Shown here: in pieces, positions 43,386-52,285 of the stretch
Layout: each line of letters begins with the position of its first letter
How positions within the stretch are numbered: position 1 is the stretch's first letter
NCBI GenBank assembly: GCA_934667095.1
Contig: CAKULE010000006.1
Coordinates: 62,001-126,000 of the forward strand
Source of the DNA: an uncultured Oscillospiraceae bacterium
Lineage (GTDB): Bacteria > Bacillota > Clostridia > Oscillospirales > Oscillospiraceae
DNA length: 64,000 nucleotides
Direction: 5' to 3'
Notes under the pieces: generated by a model
Told to the model about the DNA's origin: nothing
The model's input: only the letters and a program-made list of their open reading frames with translations
Database searches by the model: none
Program-made: the position numbers and the translations under genes

Positions 43386-44423
43386 TTGAGCAGACAGATC
43401 CATGTGGGCCTCGTGGCCATTGGCGGCGGGGCACCTGTATCCATCCAATCCATGACAAATACTCCCACACACGATGTGGAAGCCACCCTGAGCCAGATTC
43501 GCGCGCTGGCCGCGGCAGGATGCGACATTGTCCGGGTGGCGGTGCCTGATGAGGTCGCGGCCCGGGCCATCGGAGCCCTGAAGGCGGGAAGCCCGGTACC
43601 GCTGGTGGCGGACATTCATTTTGACTACCGGTTGGCCCTTATCGCCGCGGAGCAGGGTATCGACAAGATCCGCATCAACCCCGGGAACATCGGCGGGGCC
43701 GATCGGGTAGAGGCGGTGGCCAATGCCTGCAGGGAGCGGGGCATTCCCATCCGCATCGGGGTCAACGGCGGCTCTCTGGAGCGGGACTTGCTGGCCCGCT
43801 ATGGCGGCCCCACGCCGGAGTCCATGGTGGAAAGCGCCTTGGCCCACGCCGCCCTGCTGGAGCGGTATGGCTTTGAGGACATCTGCATTTCCCTGAAGGC
43901 GTCCTCCGTACCGGTGACCATGGCGGCCTATCGGCTGATGGCCCAGCAGTATGACTATCCGCTCCATTTGGGAGTCACTGAGGCGGGCACGCCGGAGCTT
44001 GGCGTGCTGAAAGCGGCTGCAGGCATCGGCGGCCTGTTGGCGCTGGGGGTGGGAGACACCCTGCGGGTCTCCCTGACGGCAGACCCGGTGGAAGAGGTGC
44101 TGGCCGCCCGGCAGATCTTGAAGGCCATTGGCCTGCGCCGGGAGGGTCCGGAGCTCATTGCCTGCCCTACCTGCGGGCGGACCCAGATCGGGCTCATTCC
44201 CATGGCCCAGCAGGTGGAGGAGCTTTTGAAGGGCGTGGACAAGCCCATAACGGTGGCCGTGATGGGCTGCATCGTCAACGGCCCCGGCGAGGCCCGCCAT
44301 GCGGACGTCGGCATCGCCGGCGGCAGGGGGGAGGGCGTCCTCTTCCGCAAGGGGGAGATCGTGGCCCGCCTGCCGGAGGACCGGCTGGTGCCCGAGCTGA
44401 TGAAGCTCATCGAAACCTTGTGA
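43386..44423 (+). CDS. ispG: 4-hydroxy-3-methylbut-2-enyl diphosphate synthase (flavodoxin/ferredoxin)
   Basis: Penultimate MEP-pathway step; an Fe-S enzyme reducing MEcPP to HMBPP. The ~345-residue protein reads LSRQIHVGLVAIGGGAPVSI at its N-terminus, then SMTNTPTHDVEAT, KIRINPGNIGG and DICISLKAS. The [4Fe-4S] ligands are CPTCGRTQIGL and MGCIVNGPGEARHADVGIAGG (partly quoted). I use TTG at 43386 with an AGAGG site; no in-frame ATG is available between the rseP stop and the conserved N-terminus, so the start is uncertain by a few codons. Confidence 0.93.
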   Translation: MSRQIHVGLVAIGGGAPVSIQSMTNTPTHDVEATLSQIRALAAAGCDIVRVAVPDEVAARAIGALKAGSPVPLVADIHFDYRLALIAAEQGIDKIRINPGNIGGADRVEAVANACRERGIPIRIGVNGGSLERDLLARYGGPTPESMVESALAHAALLERYGFEDICISLKASSVPVTMAAYRLMAQQYDYPLHLGVTEAGTPELGVLKAAAGIGGLLALGVGDTLRVSLTADPVEEVLAARQILKAIGLRREGPELIACPTCGRTQIGLIPMAQQVEELLKGVDKPITVAVMGCIVNGPGEARHADVGIAGGRGEGVLFRKGEIVARLPEDRLVPELMKLIETL

Positions 44424-44456
44424 ACATAGCGCGATACTTATAAGGAGAGAGACATT

Positions 44457-47400
44457 ATGAGTACTGTCGGTACGCCGACATTTCAACAGACCTTTTTCAG
44501 GTGCCCGTTTCCGCCCGGCGTCATGGAGGCTCTTGGCCCCTGCCCGGTGGAGGTGCGGGTGGCCACGGCGGAGCGGACCATGGCGGTGAGGCTGCTGGAG
44601 CCCTGCCGGGCGGCGGAAGAGATGCTCTCCGCCGCACAGGAGACCCTGACGCGCTGTCTGCGGCTGAACGCCGTGGAGATCACCGCGCCGGGGTCGCCCG
44701 CGGAGGACCTGGTCCCGCCAGTGATTCCGGAATACCCGAAGGAGGAGCCGGCCGCAGCGGCTGAAGCGAAGCCGTCTGCTGAGGACAAGCGAGACCTGCT
44801 GCACCGGATGGAGGAGATGCGCCGGCAGGTGATAGAGACCAAGGCCGTCCCGGAGGAGAAGGGCGACAAGAGGTCCCACGCCATCTATGGGAAGATCAAC
44901 GCCAGCAAAAAGGCGATTCCTATCGGGGACCTTCAATTGGATATGGGCAGCGTGGTGATCGAAGGTAAGGTCTTCAACGTGGAGCATAGGGAGCTTCCCC
45001 GCCGGAAGGCTTGGGTGGTGAACTTCTTTGTCACCGACTACACGGGCTCCATCTCTGTGAACAAATTCATGGAGGCCAGTGAGGCCAAGCCGCTCATCGA
45101 CAAGATCAAGACTGGGCAGTGGCTCCGCCTGCAGGGGCGGCTGAATCTGAACCGTTTTGATGGCGAGATGATTCTGGAGCCCTACGGCGTGGTCGAGCTC
45201 CCCAGCCCGGAGGGCCGGAAGGACAAGGCCAAGGAAAAGCGTGTGGAGCTTCACCTGCATACCAAGATGTCCATGATGGACGCCCTGTGTGACACCAAGG
45301 CGGCCATCAACCGTGCCATTGCCTGGGGGCACCCGGCCATCGCCATCACGGACCACGGTGTAGTCCAGTCCTTCCCGGATGCTTACAGCGCCTCTGACCG
45401 GGGGAAGAAGATCAAGATCCTCTACGGCGTGGAGGCCTATTTCCAGAATGATGTGGACGAGAAGGTGAGCGTACACGGCCCCGGCTCCATGTCGCTGGAC
45501 GGGGAGTATGTGGCCTTCGATCTGGAGACCACCGGGCTGGACGCCCGCACCGATGCCATTATCGAGATCGGCGCGGTGCGGATGCGGGGCGGGGAGGTGG
45601 TGGACAAGTTCGCCGCCTTTGCCTATCCCGGGCATCCCCTCAGCGCCAAGACGGTGTCCCTTACCGGCATCACAGACGAGATGGTCCGGGGGGCACCTGA
45701 GCCGGACACGGCGGTAGGGCAGTTTCTTGATTGGTTGGGCGATACGCCGCTGGTGGCCCACAATGCCGAGTTTGACACCGGCTTTATCCGGGAGAGCTGC
45801 CGCCGCACTGGCCGCCGCTTCGACCCGCTGTATTTCGACACACTTATTCTGGCCCAGTATCTGTGTCCCGGCCTCGGCAACCACAAGCTGGACACTGTGG
45901 CCGCTCATCTGGGCCTGCCGCCCTTCCAGCACCACCGGGCCTTTGACGATGCTGCCGTCTGCGGCGGTATCCTCTGGAAGCTGATACCGGAGCTGAAGAA
46001 GCTGGGCGTTACTGAGTCGGCCCGGATCAATGCCGCGCTGGCAGGGAAGAAGCGGGGCGGCCGCAGCCGCCGCAGCGCCTACCATTTGATCCTGCTGGCC
46101 AAGGACCAGACTGGCCTGCGCAACCTCTATAAGCTGGTGTCCCTGTCCCATCTGGAGCATTTTAACCGCTTTCCCATCATGCCAAAGTCTCTCATCAACG
46201 AGAACCGGGAGGGGATCATCATCGGCTCCGCCTGCGAGGCGGGAGAGCTGTTTCGCGCCGTAGTAGATGGCCGGGACGACCGGGAGCTGGAGCGCATTGC
46301 CTCCTGGTATGATTATCTGGAGATCCAGCCCTTGTCCAACAACGCCTACATGCTTCGTCCGGACAAGGAGGGCCACTGCATCGCCCAGAGTCAGGAAGAC
46401 CTGCGGAACTTCAACCGCCGGGTGGTAGCCCTGGGGGACCGCATGGGCAAGCCCGTGTGCGCCACCGGCGACGTCCACTTCATGGACCCGGAGGAGGAGA
46501 TCTACCGTCACGTGCTGCTGGCGGCCAAGGAGTTTGAGGACGCGGACGCCCCCAATCCCCTGTACTTCCGCACCACCGACGAGATGCTGGAGGAGTTCTC
46601 CTATCTGGGGGGGGAGACCGCCCACCGGGTGGTCATCGAGGCGCCCAGGCAGGTGGCTGACTGGATCGGCGACGTGCGCCCCCTGCCTGACGGCCTGTTC
46701 GCCCCCAAATTGGAGAACTCCGATGGAGAACTGCGTGATCTGGTGTGGGGGAAAGCCCATCGTCTTTACGGCGAAAACCCGCCGGAGATCGTGGTGAAGC
46801 GCATCGAGGATGAGCTGGGCGACATCATCCGCTGCGAATACGATGTCATTTACATGTCCGCACAGAAGCTGGTGCAGAACTCCCTGGAGCACGGCTATCT
46901 GGTGGGCTCCCGTGGGTCGGTGGGCTCGTCTTTGGTGGCTTTCATGTCTGGTATCACCGAGGTCAACGCCCTGCCGCCCCACTACCGCTGCCCCAAGTGC
47001 AAGCACAGCGACTTTGAGTACGGCCCAGCCCACGGTTACGGCTGCGGCGCCGATATGCCGGACATGAGCTGCCCCATCTGCGGTGCGCCCTATGAGAAGG
47101 ACGGCTTCAACATCCCCTTCGAGACCTTCCTGGGCTTCGGCGGCGATAAGGTGCCCGACATCGATCTGAATTTCTCCGGCGAATACCAGTCCAAGGCACA
47201 CCGCTATACCTTCGAGCTGTTCGGCCAGAACCACGTGTTCCGGGCGGGTACCATCGGCACCGTGGCGGAAAAGACCGCCATCGGCTATGCCAGAAAGTAT
47301 CTGGAATCTGTTGGACGGCTTAACGTGCCCTTTGCAGAGGTCCTGCGGCTGGCCAAGGGCTGCGTGGATGTGAAGCGTACCACCGGTCAGCACCCCGGCG

Positions 47401-48617
47401 GCATGGTGGTCATTCCGCAGGACAAGGAGATTTACGACTTCTGTCCAGTCCAGCACCCGGCGGACAACAAGGACTCCGATATCATCACCACCCACTTTGA
47501 TTACCACAAGATGGAGTCCAACCTCCTGAAGCTGGACATGCTGGGGCACGATGATCCTACCATGATCCGGATGCTGCAGGACCTCACCGGCGTAGACCCC
47601 ACTAAAATTCCGCTGGATGACGCGGACACCATGAGCCTGTTCACCTCTTCGGAGAAGCTGGGCTTCGTGGACGACCCGCTGCTGGGTCCCACGGGTGCCG
47701 TGGCCATTCCGGAGTTCAATACCCGCTTTACCCGCGGTATGCTGGTGGAGACCCAGCCGGTGCAGTTTGATACGCTGCTGCGGCTCTCCGGCTTCTCCCA
47801 CGGCACCGATGTGTGGCTGGGCAACGCCCGGGATCTCATCATGTCGGAGACTGCCACCGTCAACGAGTGCGTGGGCTGCCGCGACGACATCATGTTGTTC
47901 CTCATCTCTAAGGGCATGGAGCCCAAGCTAGCCTTCAAGATCATGGAGGCTGTCCGTAAGGGCAAAGTGAAAAAGGGAGGCTTTCAGGACGGCTGGCTGG
48001 AGAAGATGCAGGAACTCAACATTCCTGAGTGGTACATCGAATCCCTGGCCAAGATCGCCTATCTGTTCCCCAAGGCCCACGCAGTGGCCTACGTGATGAT
48101 GGCCTTCCGTATCGCGTGGTTCAAGGTCCACCGGCCGCTGGCCTTCTATGCGGCCTTCTTCTCCATCCGGGCCAAGGCCTTTGACGAGAAGTACATGTGC
48201 CGCGGCATGGAGGTGGTCAAGCAGAAGATCAAGGAGATCGAGGCAAAGAACAATGCCAAGGACAAGGCAGACCGGGCCACTGCGGTGGAGGAGGACATGC
48301 TGGTCACTCTCGAGGTATGCTATGAGTTCTACCTCCGGGGCTTCACCTTCAGCCGTATGGACGTGATGAAGTCTCATGCGGTAAATTTCCTCCCTGACGA
48401 AGCAAACAACGCACTTATCCCGCCGTTTACCTCCATTGCCGGGTTGGGCGAGACCGTGGGCTGGGACATCATGGAGAAACGGCAGGGGCAGAGTTTCCTG
48501 TCCATCGAGGAGTTCTCCATGGCCTGCACCAAGGTGTCCGCCACTCATCTGGCCCAAATGAAGGAGGCGGGGGCCTTCGGCGACCTGCCCGACAGCAGCC
48601 AGTTCTCTCTGTTTTGA
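44457..48617 (+). CDS. polC: DNA polymerase III alpha subunit, PolC type
   Basis: Replicative polymerase of low-GC-lineage Gram-positives with built-in proofreading. The 1386-residue protein has an OB-fold (VVIEGKVFNVEHRELPRRKA, ~residue 165), a PHP domain split by the exonuclease (VELHLHTKMSMMDALCD, ~262), a DnaQ-like exonuclease (YVAFDLETTGLDARTDAIIE, ~350), a zinc-ribbon (CPKCKHSDF and CPICGAPYE) and the polymerase palm with PDIDLNFSGEYQ (~900). The length is near the usual 1430. Last gene of the pyrH operon. A huge antisense ORF over it is a GC-bias shadow. Confidence 0.97.
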   Translation: MSTVGTPTFQQTFFRCPFPPGVMEALGPCPVEVRVATAERTMAVRLLEPCRAAEEMLSAAQETLTRCLRLNAVEITAPGSPAEDLVPPVIPEYPKEEPAAAAEAKPSAEDKRDLLHRMEEMRRQVIETKAVPEEKGDKRSHAIYGKINASKKAIPIGDLQLDMGSVVIEGKVFNVEHRELPRRKAWVVNFFVTDYTGSISVNKFMEASEAKPLIDKIKTGQWLRLQGRLNLNRFDGEMILEPYGVVELPSPEGRKDKAKEKRVELHLHTKMSMMDALCDTKAAINRAIAWGHPAIAITDHGVVQSFPDAYSASDRGKKIKILYGVEAYFQNDVDEKVSVHGPGSMSLDGEYVAFDLETTGLDARTDAIIEIGAVRMRGGEVVDKFAAFAYPGHPLSAKTVSLTGITDEMVRGAPEPDTAVGQFLDWLGDTPLVAHNAEFDTGFIRESCRRTGRRFDPLYFDTLILAQYLCPGLGNHKLDTVAAHLGLPPFQHHRAFDDAAVCGGILWKLIPELKKLGVTESARINAALAGKKRGGRSRRSAYHLILLAKDQTGLRNLYKLVSLSHLEHFNRFPIMPKSLINENREGIIIGSACEAGELFRAVVDGRDDRELERIASWYDYLEIQPLSNNAYMLRPDKEGHCIAQSQEDLRNFNRRVVALGDRMGKPVCATGDVHFMDPEEEIYRHVLLAAKEFEDADAPNPLYFRTTDEMLEEFSYLGGETAHRVVIEAPRQVADWIGDVRPLPDGLFAPKLENSDGELRDLVWGKAHRLYGENPPEIVVKRIEDELGDIIRCEYDVIYMSAQKLVQNSLEHGYLVGSRGSVGSSLVAFMSGITEVNALPPHYRCPKCKHSDFEYGPAHGYGCGADMPDMSCPICGAPYEKDGFNIPFETFLGFGGDKVPDIDLNFSGEYQSKAHRYTFELFGQNHVFRAGTIGTVAEKTAIGYARKYLESVGRLNVPFAEVLRLAKGCVDVKRTTGQHPGGMVVIPQDKEIYDFCPVQHPADNKDSDIITTHFDYHKMESNLLKLDMLGHDDPTMIRMLQDLTGVDPTKIPLDDADTMSLFTSSEKLGFVDDPLLGPTGAVAIPEFNTRFTRGMLVETQPVQFDTLLRLSGFSHGTDVWLGNARDLIMSETATVNECVGCRDDIMLFLISKGMEPKLAFKIMEAVRKGKVKKGGFQDGWLEKMQELNIPEWYIESLAKIAYLFPKAHAVAYVMMAFRIAWFKVHRPLAFYAAFFSIRAKAFDEKYMCRGMEVVKQKIKEIEAKNNAKDKADRATAVEEDMLVTLEVCYEFYLRGFTFSRMDVMKSHAVNFLPDEANNALIPPFTSIAGLGETVGWDIMEKRQGQSFLSIEEFSMACTKVSATHLAQMKEAGAFGDLPDSSQFSLF

Positions 48618-48623
48618 GCCAAA

Positions 48624-48656
48624 CGCCCCGGCGTCCCGGAATGGGACGCCGGGGCG
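48624..48656 (+). other. Strong hairpin after polC
   Basis: CGCCCCGGCGTCCC pairs perfectly with GGGACGCCGGGGCG (14 bp) around GGAAT, but the plus strand continues ACAAAAAAA rather than a T-run. Probably the 3' end structure of the polC mRNA; not a textbook terminator. Confidence 0.6.
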
Positions 48657-48668
48657 ACAAAAAAACTC

Positions 48669-48697
48669 TTGCATTTTCGCTGCCAATTTAGTATAAT
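48669..48697 (+). promoter_or_regulatory. Promoter of the tRNA-Gly gene
   Basis: TTGCAT (48669-48674), 17-base spacer, perfect TATAAT (48692-48697), 12 bases before the tRNA. Confidence 0.85.
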
Positions 48698-48708
48698 AGC
48701 AGAGCTGT

Positions 48709-48782
48709 GCGGGTATAGTTCATCGGTAGAATGCGACCTTCCCAAGGTTGAGAGGTGGGTTCGATTCCCATTACCCGCTCCA
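48709..48782 (+). tRNA. tRNA-Gly (anticodon CCC)
   Basis: A 74-base cloverleaf: acceptor GCGGGTA pairs with TACCCGC, the anticodon stem CGACC/GGTTG encloses loop TTCCCAA (anticodon CCC), the T-arm is GTGGG-TTCGATT-CCCAT, and CCA is encoded. It decodes GGG. It is flanked by its own promoter and terminator. Confidence 0.95.
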
Positions 48783-48818
48783 AAAGCTCCGCCTTGCATT
48801 ATAGGGCGGAGCTTTTTT
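48783..48818 (+). terminator. Terminator of tRNA-Gly
   Basis: AAGCTCCGCC pairs with GGCGGAGCTT, followed by TTTT. Confidence 0.92.
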
Positions 48819-48843
48819 GACTCACAAAGGCAGGTGGTTCCTT

Positions 48844-49383
48844 ATGGGGAACAAGAGCGGCAAAAAGAACCTCTGGCAGTTTGTGAAGTTTATTCTGGTG
48901 TCCGGTCTGGCGGGCATCATCCAGCTGGTGCTGGCCAACGTGCTGCCTCTGGCGTTTGACCGGGTCATAGCGGCCATCCCGGCATTTTTGCAGGGAATAT
49001 TCCAGCCAGACCGGCTCTTTGAGGCGGGATCGGCCGAGTGGGATAAATATGTGACAGACGGCGTGGTGACGTGGGGCTATGTGCTGCCGTTTTTCCTCTC
49101 GAATGCCATTGCCAACATCTACGGGTATTTTCAGAACAGGAAGACCACCTTTAAAAGCGACGCGCCCACGCGCAATTTTGTCTTCTATTTTGTGATCCTT
49201 GCAGCCTTGATCCTGGTTTCCACATGGCTTCAGGGTGTGGTGTATGCGTGGCTGAACGGGGTGTTTCCCACAGGATTCCTCCATGCAATGGCCCGGACCA
49301 TCGCAGCCGGGGCGGCGGGGCTGCTCCAGCTCGTTGTGCTGTTTCCGCTGGAAAAATTCGTTCTGCTGAAAGAAAAAACATAG
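48844..49383 (+). CDS. GtrA-family membrane protein
   Basis: A 179-residue protein with four predicted membrane segments; GtrA proteins are thought to help move lipid-linked sugars or otherwise serve cell-surface polysaccharide synthesis. It starts MGNKSGKKNLWQFVKFILVS; the first helix LVSGLAGIIQLVLANVLPL, the family-like NIYGYFQNRKTTFKS turn and the last two helices are visible. The start at 48844 follows an AGGTGG site; the longer reading begins inside the tRNA terminator. No glycosyltransferase is adjacent, so the role is unclear. Confidence 0.82.
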   Translation: MGNKSGKKNLWQFVKFILVSGLAGIIQLVLANVLPLAFDRVIAAIPAFLQGIFQPDRLFEAGSAEWDKYVTDGVVTWGYVLPFFLSNAIANIYGYFQNRKTTFKSDAPTRNFVFYFVILAALILVSTWLQGVVYAWLNGVFPTGFLHAMARTIAAGAAGLLQLVVLFPLEKFVLLKEKT

Positions 49384-49390
49384 GTTTTTG

Positions 49391-49430
49391 CGTCCCTGCC
49401 GGGCTATCCAAGCCTGCAGGGACGTTTTTT
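49391..49430 (+). terminator. Terminator of the GtrA-family gene
   Basis: CGTCCCTGC (49391-49399) pairs with GCAGGGACG (49416-49424), followed by TTTTTT. Confidence 0.92.
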
Positions 49431-49473
49431 GTCGGAAATAAAACAGTTTTTTCGGATTTCAGACAATTTCCTT

Positions 49474-49502
49474 TTGCTTTATGAGGACCGGTGTAGTATA
49501 CT
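49474..49502 (+). promoter_or_regulatory. Sigma-A promoter of the nucleoside-type ABC operon
   Basis: TTGCTT (49474-49479), 17-base spacer, TATACT (49497-49502); the resulting leader is about 90 bases. Confidence 0.72.
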
Positions 49503-49513
49503 ACAATTGAATA

Positions 49514-49573
49514 GGTTCCGTCCCCGCGAACCGATCGCGTGCGGGCCTTGAGGAGGTAGGAACGCTGCCTCCT
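49514..49573 (+). promoter_or_regulatory. Structured 5' leader, candidate cis-regulatory RNA
   Basis: GTTCC (49515-49519) pairs with GGAAC (49559-49563), enclosing CCCGC/GCGGG (49523-49527 with 49541-49545). A competing hairpin AGGAGGTAG (49551-49559) with CTGCCTCCT (49565-49573) would use part of the first stem. Mutually exclusive stems just ahead of the ribosome site suggest regulation. I do not recognise a known riboswitch class. Confidence 0.45.
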
Positions 49574-49598
49574 AAATACGGAGAAGGAGGGGGTCAAC

Positions 49599-51137
49599 TT
49601 GGGGGAGCAGTATGCCATTGAGATGCTGAACATCACCAAGAAGTTCCCGGGTATCATCGCAAATGATGATATTACCCTGCAGCTCAGAAAGGGCGAGATC
49701 CATGCGCTTCTGGGCGAAAACGGTGCAGGAAAGTCTACTTTGATGAGCGTCCTGTTCGGCCTGTACCAGCCGGAGGAAGGCATGATCAAAAAGGATGGCA
49801 AGGAGGTCCGTATCAAGGACCCCAACGACGCTAATGCGCTGGGCATCGGCATGGTCCACCAGCACTTCAAGCTCGTAGAGTGCTTTACCGTGCTGGACAA
49901 TATCATTATGGGTGTGGAGCCCTGCAAGTGCGGTTTCCTCCAGAAGGCGGAGGCCCGGCAGAAGGTGCTGGAGCTGTCGGAGAAGTACGGCCTGCATGTG
50001 GATCCGGACGCGCTCATTGAGGAGATCACGGTTGGCATGCAGCAGCGCACCGAGATCCTGAAAATGCTGTACCGGGAAAACGAGATCCTTATCTTTGACG
50101 AACCCACGGCCGTACTCACCCCGCAGGAGATCACCGAGCTGATGGACATCATGCGCCATCTGGCTGCGGAGGGGAAGAGCATCCTGTTCATTTCCCATAA
50201 GCTGGCGGAGATCATGGCGGTGGCCGACCGCTGTACAGTTCTGCGCAAGGGCAAATACATCGGCACGGTGGAGACCAAGAACACCACTATGGAGGAGCTG
50301 TCCGCCATGATGGTGGGGCGCAACGTCAGCTTCCATGTGGAGAAGCAGCCGAAGGAGCCCGGCGACGTAGTGCTGGATGTGCAGCACCTGACCATGGCCT
50401 CCAAGGTCCACAAGAACAACGCGGTGAAGGATGTGTCCTTCAAGGTCCGCCGGGGCGAGATCGTCTGTATCGCCGGCATTGACGGCAACGGCCAGACCGA
50501 GCTGGTCTATGGTCTCACAGGGCTGGAGCCGGTGTCTTCCGGTACGGTAAATCTGTGCGGGCAGGACATCACCCATGCGCCGATCCGGTACCGGAACACC
50601 CACGGGATGAGCCACATCCCTGAGGACCGGCACAAGCACGGGCTGGTGCTGGATTACACGCTGGAGGACAATCTGGTGCTCCAGCGGTACTTCGAGCCGG
50701 AGTTCACCAACCGTGCGGGCTTCCTCTGCCGGGGGAACATCCGCAAGTACGCCGAGCGGCTGATCGAGCAGTACGACGTCCGCTCCGGTCAGGGCCCCGT
50801 GACCGTTGCCAGAAGCATGTCCGGCGGCAACCAGCAAAAGGCCATCGTTGCCCGTGAGATCGACAAGGATCCGGAGCTGCTGGTAGCCGTGCAGCCCACC
50901 CGGGGCCTGGATGTGGGTGCCATCGAGTATATCCACCAGCGGCTGGTGGCCAAGCGGGACGAAGGCAAGGCGGTTCTGCTGGTGTCGCTGGAGCTGGACG
51001 AGGTCATGGATGTCCCTGACCGTATCCTTGTGATGTACGAGGGTGAGATCGTGGGTGAGTTGGACCCCAAGAAGACCACGCAGGAAGAGCTGGGCCTCTA
51101 CATGGCCGGCGCGAAGAGAGACGAGGTGAGAGCATGA
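49599..51137 (+). CDS. Nucleoside/simple-sugar-type ABC transporter ATPase (NupO/YufO-like)
   Basis: A 512-residue protein with two fused ABC domains. The first has Walker A GENGAGKSTLMS and Walker B ILIFDEPTAVLT with a degenerate signature VGMQQRTEI. The second has a degenerate Walker A (GIDGNGQTEL), signature MSGGNQQKAIVARE and PTRGLD in place of a normal Walker B Asp-Glu, as in RbsA/YufO. It pairs with the two following permeases. Translation starts at TTG 49599, 8 bases after GGAGG; an in-frame ATG at 49621 is an alternative. Confidence 0.93.
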   Translation: MGEQYAIEMLNITKKFPGIIANDDITLQLRKGEIHALLGENGAGKSTLMSVLFGLYQPEEGMIKKDGKEVRIKDPNDANALGIGMVHQHFKLVECFTVLDNIIMGVEPCKCGFLQKAEARQKVLELSEKYGLHVDPDALIEEITVGMQQRTEILKMLYRENEILIFDEPTAVLTPQEITELMDIMRHLAAEGKSILFISHKLAEIMAVADRCTVLRKGKYIGTVETKNTTMEELSAMMVGRNVSFHVEKQPKEPGDVVLDVQHLTMASKVHKNNAVKDVSFKVRRGEIVCIAGIDGNGQTELVYGLTGLEPVSSGTVNLCGQDITHAPIRYRNTHGMSHIPEDRHKHGLVLDYTLEDNLVLQRYFEPEFTNRAGFLCRGNIRKYAERLIEQYDVRSGQGPVTVARSMSGGNQQKAIVAREIDKDPELLVAVQPTRGLDVGAIEYIHQRLVAKRDEGKAVLLVSLELDEVMDVPDRILVMYEGEIVGELDPKKTTQEELGLYMAGAKRDEVRA

Positions 51138-52285
51138 AGCGCAATCTGCTGAAAAACAATGCGGTCCAGTCTCTCATCGCGGCATTGCTCTGTATCGTGC
51201 TGGGCCTGCTCATCGGCTATATCGTGCTGCTGTTCATCAACCCAGCCGGGGCAGGGGAGGCCATCCTGACCGTCATCAAGAACTTCTTCACCTATAACCG
51301 GCCAGAGGCTCGTCTGAAGTATCTGGGCAACACGCTGGTGCGTACTGCGCCGCTGCTGATGTGCGCGCTGTCCGTGCTGTTTGCGTACAAGGTCGGCCTG
51401 TTCAACATCGGTGCCGCCGGGCAGTACGTTGCCGGGTCCTGCGCCAGCCTGTACGCCGCGCTGGCGTGGGGCTGGGGCTGGCTGCCCTGCATGCTGCTGG
51501 CGATCGCGGCTGGTGCGCTGCTGGGCGTCATCGTCGGCCTGCTGAAGTCCTACTTCAACGTGAACGAGGTCATCTCTGGCATCATGCTCAACTGGATCGG
51601 CCTGTACACGGCCAACATGATCCTCACCAACGTGAAGGAGGATACCAGCCCCTACACCTTCCAGATGACCAGCCTCGGCAAGCAGGCCCTGCTGCCCTCT
51701 CTGGGGCTGGAGAAGCTGTTCAACAACAATAAGTACGTGACGATGGCGATCCCGCTGTCTATTGTGATCGCCATCGTGGTCTGGATCGTGCTGGACAAGA
51801 CCCGCTTCGGCTACGAGCTGCGTGCCACCGGCAACAACAAGAACGCCGCCAAATACTGCGGCATGGCGGAGAAGCGCAATATCATCCTGACGCTGGTTAT
51901 TGCCGGTGCCATGGCTGGTCTGGGCGGCGCGCTGCTCTATCAGTCCGGTTATGAGCAGTGGTCCTGCACCCAGTCCTCTGTGCCGGCCATGGGCTTCAAC
52001 GGCATCGCGGCCACCTTCCTTGGCGGACTGAATCCCATCGGCACCATTTTTGCCTCCTTCTTCATCCAGCATATCACCGCCGGCGGTGCGTATGTGGATA
52101 AGACCATGTACTGTGCGCAGATCTCTGACCTGATCTCCGCCATCATCATCTACCTGTGCAGCTTCGTGTTCTTCCTGAAGTACACCATGAACCGCGCCAT
52201 CGACCGCCGCGAGGAAAAGCAGCGGCTGGCGGAACTGGAACGGGCCGCTGACAGGGCAGAGAACGGGAAAGGAGGCGAGGCATAA
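51134..52285 (+). CDS. Nucleoside-type ABC transporter permease (NupP/YufP-like)
   Basis: A 383-residue permease of the BPD_transp_2 family. Features are AYKVGLFNIGAAGQYVAGSC, the coupling region LRATGNNKNAAKYCGMAEKR and the typical GMAGLGGALLYQ-like stretch (AMAGLGGALLYQSGYE). The ATG overlaps the ATPase stop (ATGA). YufP-type systems import nucleosides with a Bmp/Med-family lipoprotein; none is encoded here. Confidence 0.93.
   Translation: MKRNLLKNNAVQSLIAALLCIVLGLLIGYIVLLFINPAGAGEAILTVIKNFFTYNRPEARLKYLGNTLVRTAPLLMCALSVLFAYKVGLFNIGAAGQYVAGSCASLYAALAWGWGWLPCMLLAIAAGALLGVIVGLLKSYFNVNEVISGIMLNWIGLYTANMILTNVKEDTSPYTFQMTSLGKQALLPSLGLEKLFNNNKYVTMAIPLSIVIAIVVWIVLDKTRFGYELRATGNNKNAAKYCGMAEKRNIILTLVIAGAMAGLGGALLYQSGYEQWSCTQSSVPAMGFNGIAATFLGGLNPIGTIFASFFIQHITAGGAYVDKTMYCAQISDLISAIIIYLCSFVFFLKYTMNRAIDRREEKQRLAELERAADRAENGKGGEA

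Noticed and set aside
43362..47801. 1479-residue minus-strand reading frame
   Set aside because: It lies antisense to polC and ispG, with repetitive low-information composition and no recognisable domain; a shadow of GC-rich third positions.
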